From Skermanella stibiiresistens SB22 (GTDB lineage: Bacteria > Pseudomonadota > Alphaproteobacteria > Azospirillales > Azospirillaceae), in the NCBI RefSeq assembly GCF_000576635.1, contig NZ_AVFL01000012.1:150711-214710 (forward strand): DNA of 64,000 nucleotides, in the 5' to 3' direction. Of this stretch, positions 63,522 through 64,000 are shown piece by piece (the first letter of the stretch is position 1; every line of letters starts with the position of its first letter). The notes under the pieces were generated by a model. That model did not search any database, had not been told where the DNA came from, and worked only from the letters and a program-made list of their open reading frames with translations. The position numbers and the translations under genes are program-made.

Positions 63522-63594
63522 TTTGGGATGAACCCCATGTCTTGGAATGAACCCGATGTCTTGGAATGAACCCGATGTCTTGGAATGAACCACT
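63522..63594. repeat. 19-bp tandem repeat
   Basis: Unit CTTGGAATGAACCCGATGT occurs twice perfectly (63541-63559, 63560-63578), followed by a partial copy and preceded by a diverged copy. It is intergenic, with no spacers, so not CRISPR-like. Confidence 0.85.
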
Positions 63595-63654
63595 GGGCGG
63601 GTACCGGTGTTTAACCGGTTTGAACCCGCTCCGGGTGAGTTTCTGGGGATCTGG

Positions 63655-64000
63655 ATGGGACTGCGCGACGGCCTGTGGCTGATAGCGGCGGCGGCGGCCG
63701 TGCCCGGGCTGCTGCTCTCGGCCGTCCTGCCGTCGATGGCTCCGCCCGGATCACCGACTTCACCTCCGGCGACCATCGCCGTCGACACCCAGGCTGGCGG
63801 GGCGACATCCAAGACGATCGTGGAACCGGTGGTGGCGAACCCCGCAACCTCGCTTCCTGGTGTCATCTTCGCCTTTCCGCCGCTGACCGTCGCCGGCATC
63901 GTGGGAGCCTTGGTTTCTGGTCTCCTCGCCGCCGGGGCCGCTCGCCTGATCCAGGGCGGTGGGCCGGCGCACGCCGGCGCGGCGCGCGGCCACTCGGCGG
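63655..64000 (+). CDS. Membrane ORF running off the right edge (3' truncated)
   Basis: Open from ATG 63655 (GGGGA 6 bases upstream) to the window end, 115 residues visible. A first hydrophobic segment (LWLIAAAAAVPGLLLSAVL), a Pro/Thr/Ala-rich periplasmic-like stretch and a second hydrophobic segment (PPLTVAGIVGALVSGLLAAG). No family is recognised. Minus-strand frames here lack protein character. Confidence 0.5.
   Translation, partial: MGLRDGLWLIAAAAAVPGLLLSAVLPSMAPPGSPTSPPATIAVDTQAGGATSKTIVEPVVANPATSLPGVIFAFPPLTVAGIVGALVSGLLAAGAARLIQGGGPAHAGAARGHSA

Noticed and set aside
63522..63594. CRISPR-like array
   Set aside because: Units are contiguous 19-mers with no spacers and no cas genes are near.

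Overview
The window is high-GC alphaproteobacterial DNA, most likely chromosome or chromid of a nitrogen-fixing member of the Rhodospirillales/Azospirillaceae (Azospirillum or Skermanella type). The evidence is a complete Mo-nitrogenase core with NifA/sigma-54 control, divergent draTG next to nifH, an Azospirillum-like NifH and NifA, hopanoid genes and GC-biased codon use. The genus is an inference from remembered protein sequences; no search was run.

Left flank (1-11.5 kb): end of an acyltransferase, a VOC protein, a porin behind an AT-rich leader, an HlyD/DUF2955 efflux pair with a MarC protein, and a three-gene minus-strand set (MBL hydrolase, small membrane protein, NmrA-type reductase) divergent from a winged-helix/TPR regulator. 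Next come two toxin-antitoxin loci (one with its ParE toxin decayed by stop codons, one intact MazEF-like), a tRNA-Ser(UGA), and a candidate alpha-r8/MmgR-type small RNA with a perfect CtrA box.

Nif region (12-39.2 kb): nifA; a catalase preceded by a 51-codon catalase N-terminus minigene; then a NifA/sigma-54 promoter driving nifB-fdxN-TPR-LRV(FeS)-nifZ-nifZ2-nifS-nifT-orf-DegT-SIR2. The last two look like pseudoenzymes: the DegT protein lacks the PLP lysine and the SIR2 protein lacks the catalytic Asn and His. A minus-strand block holds draT, draG, a NifO/ArsC-like gene, a class II glutamine amidotransferase and a hybrid kinase. The draT-nifH intergenic region carries two NifA sites and a sigma-54 promoter, followed by nifHDK, then nifEN, nifX, the NifX-associated gene, a DUF683 gene, fdxB and nifQ. 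Stable hairpins sit in the nifH-nifD, nifD-nifK and nifK-nifE gaps. nifU, nifV, nifW and cysE are not in the window.

Nic region (39.3-49.3 kb): behind a GTAGGTCGG inverted repeat lies a nearly complete nicotinate-degradation cluster: nicB-nicA and nicR-nicX on the minus strand, divergent from nicC-nicD-nicF-nicT. Three copies of an AGCGTRTAC palindrome lie in the nicX-nicC gap. It would take nicotinate through 6-hydroxynicotinate, 2,5-dihydroxypyridine, N-formylmaleamate and maleamate to maleate, releasing ammonia, next to the nitrogenase genes.

Right flank (49.3-64 kb): two tiny genes, an aldo-keto reductase divergent from a fucose mutarotase, a flavin amine oxidase, then hopanoid/isoprenoid genes (ispH, hpnH, shc). 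Between hpnH and shc lies a two-gene minus-strand operon: a Panacea/SocA-like protein and a proteasome-like Ntn hydrolase with the T1/D17/K33 spacing of proteasome beta subunits. The window ends with a ClpA-type unfoldase, a PAS/HisKA_2 sensor kinase, a YqaA-like membrane protein, a 19-bp tandem repeat and a truncated membrane ORF.
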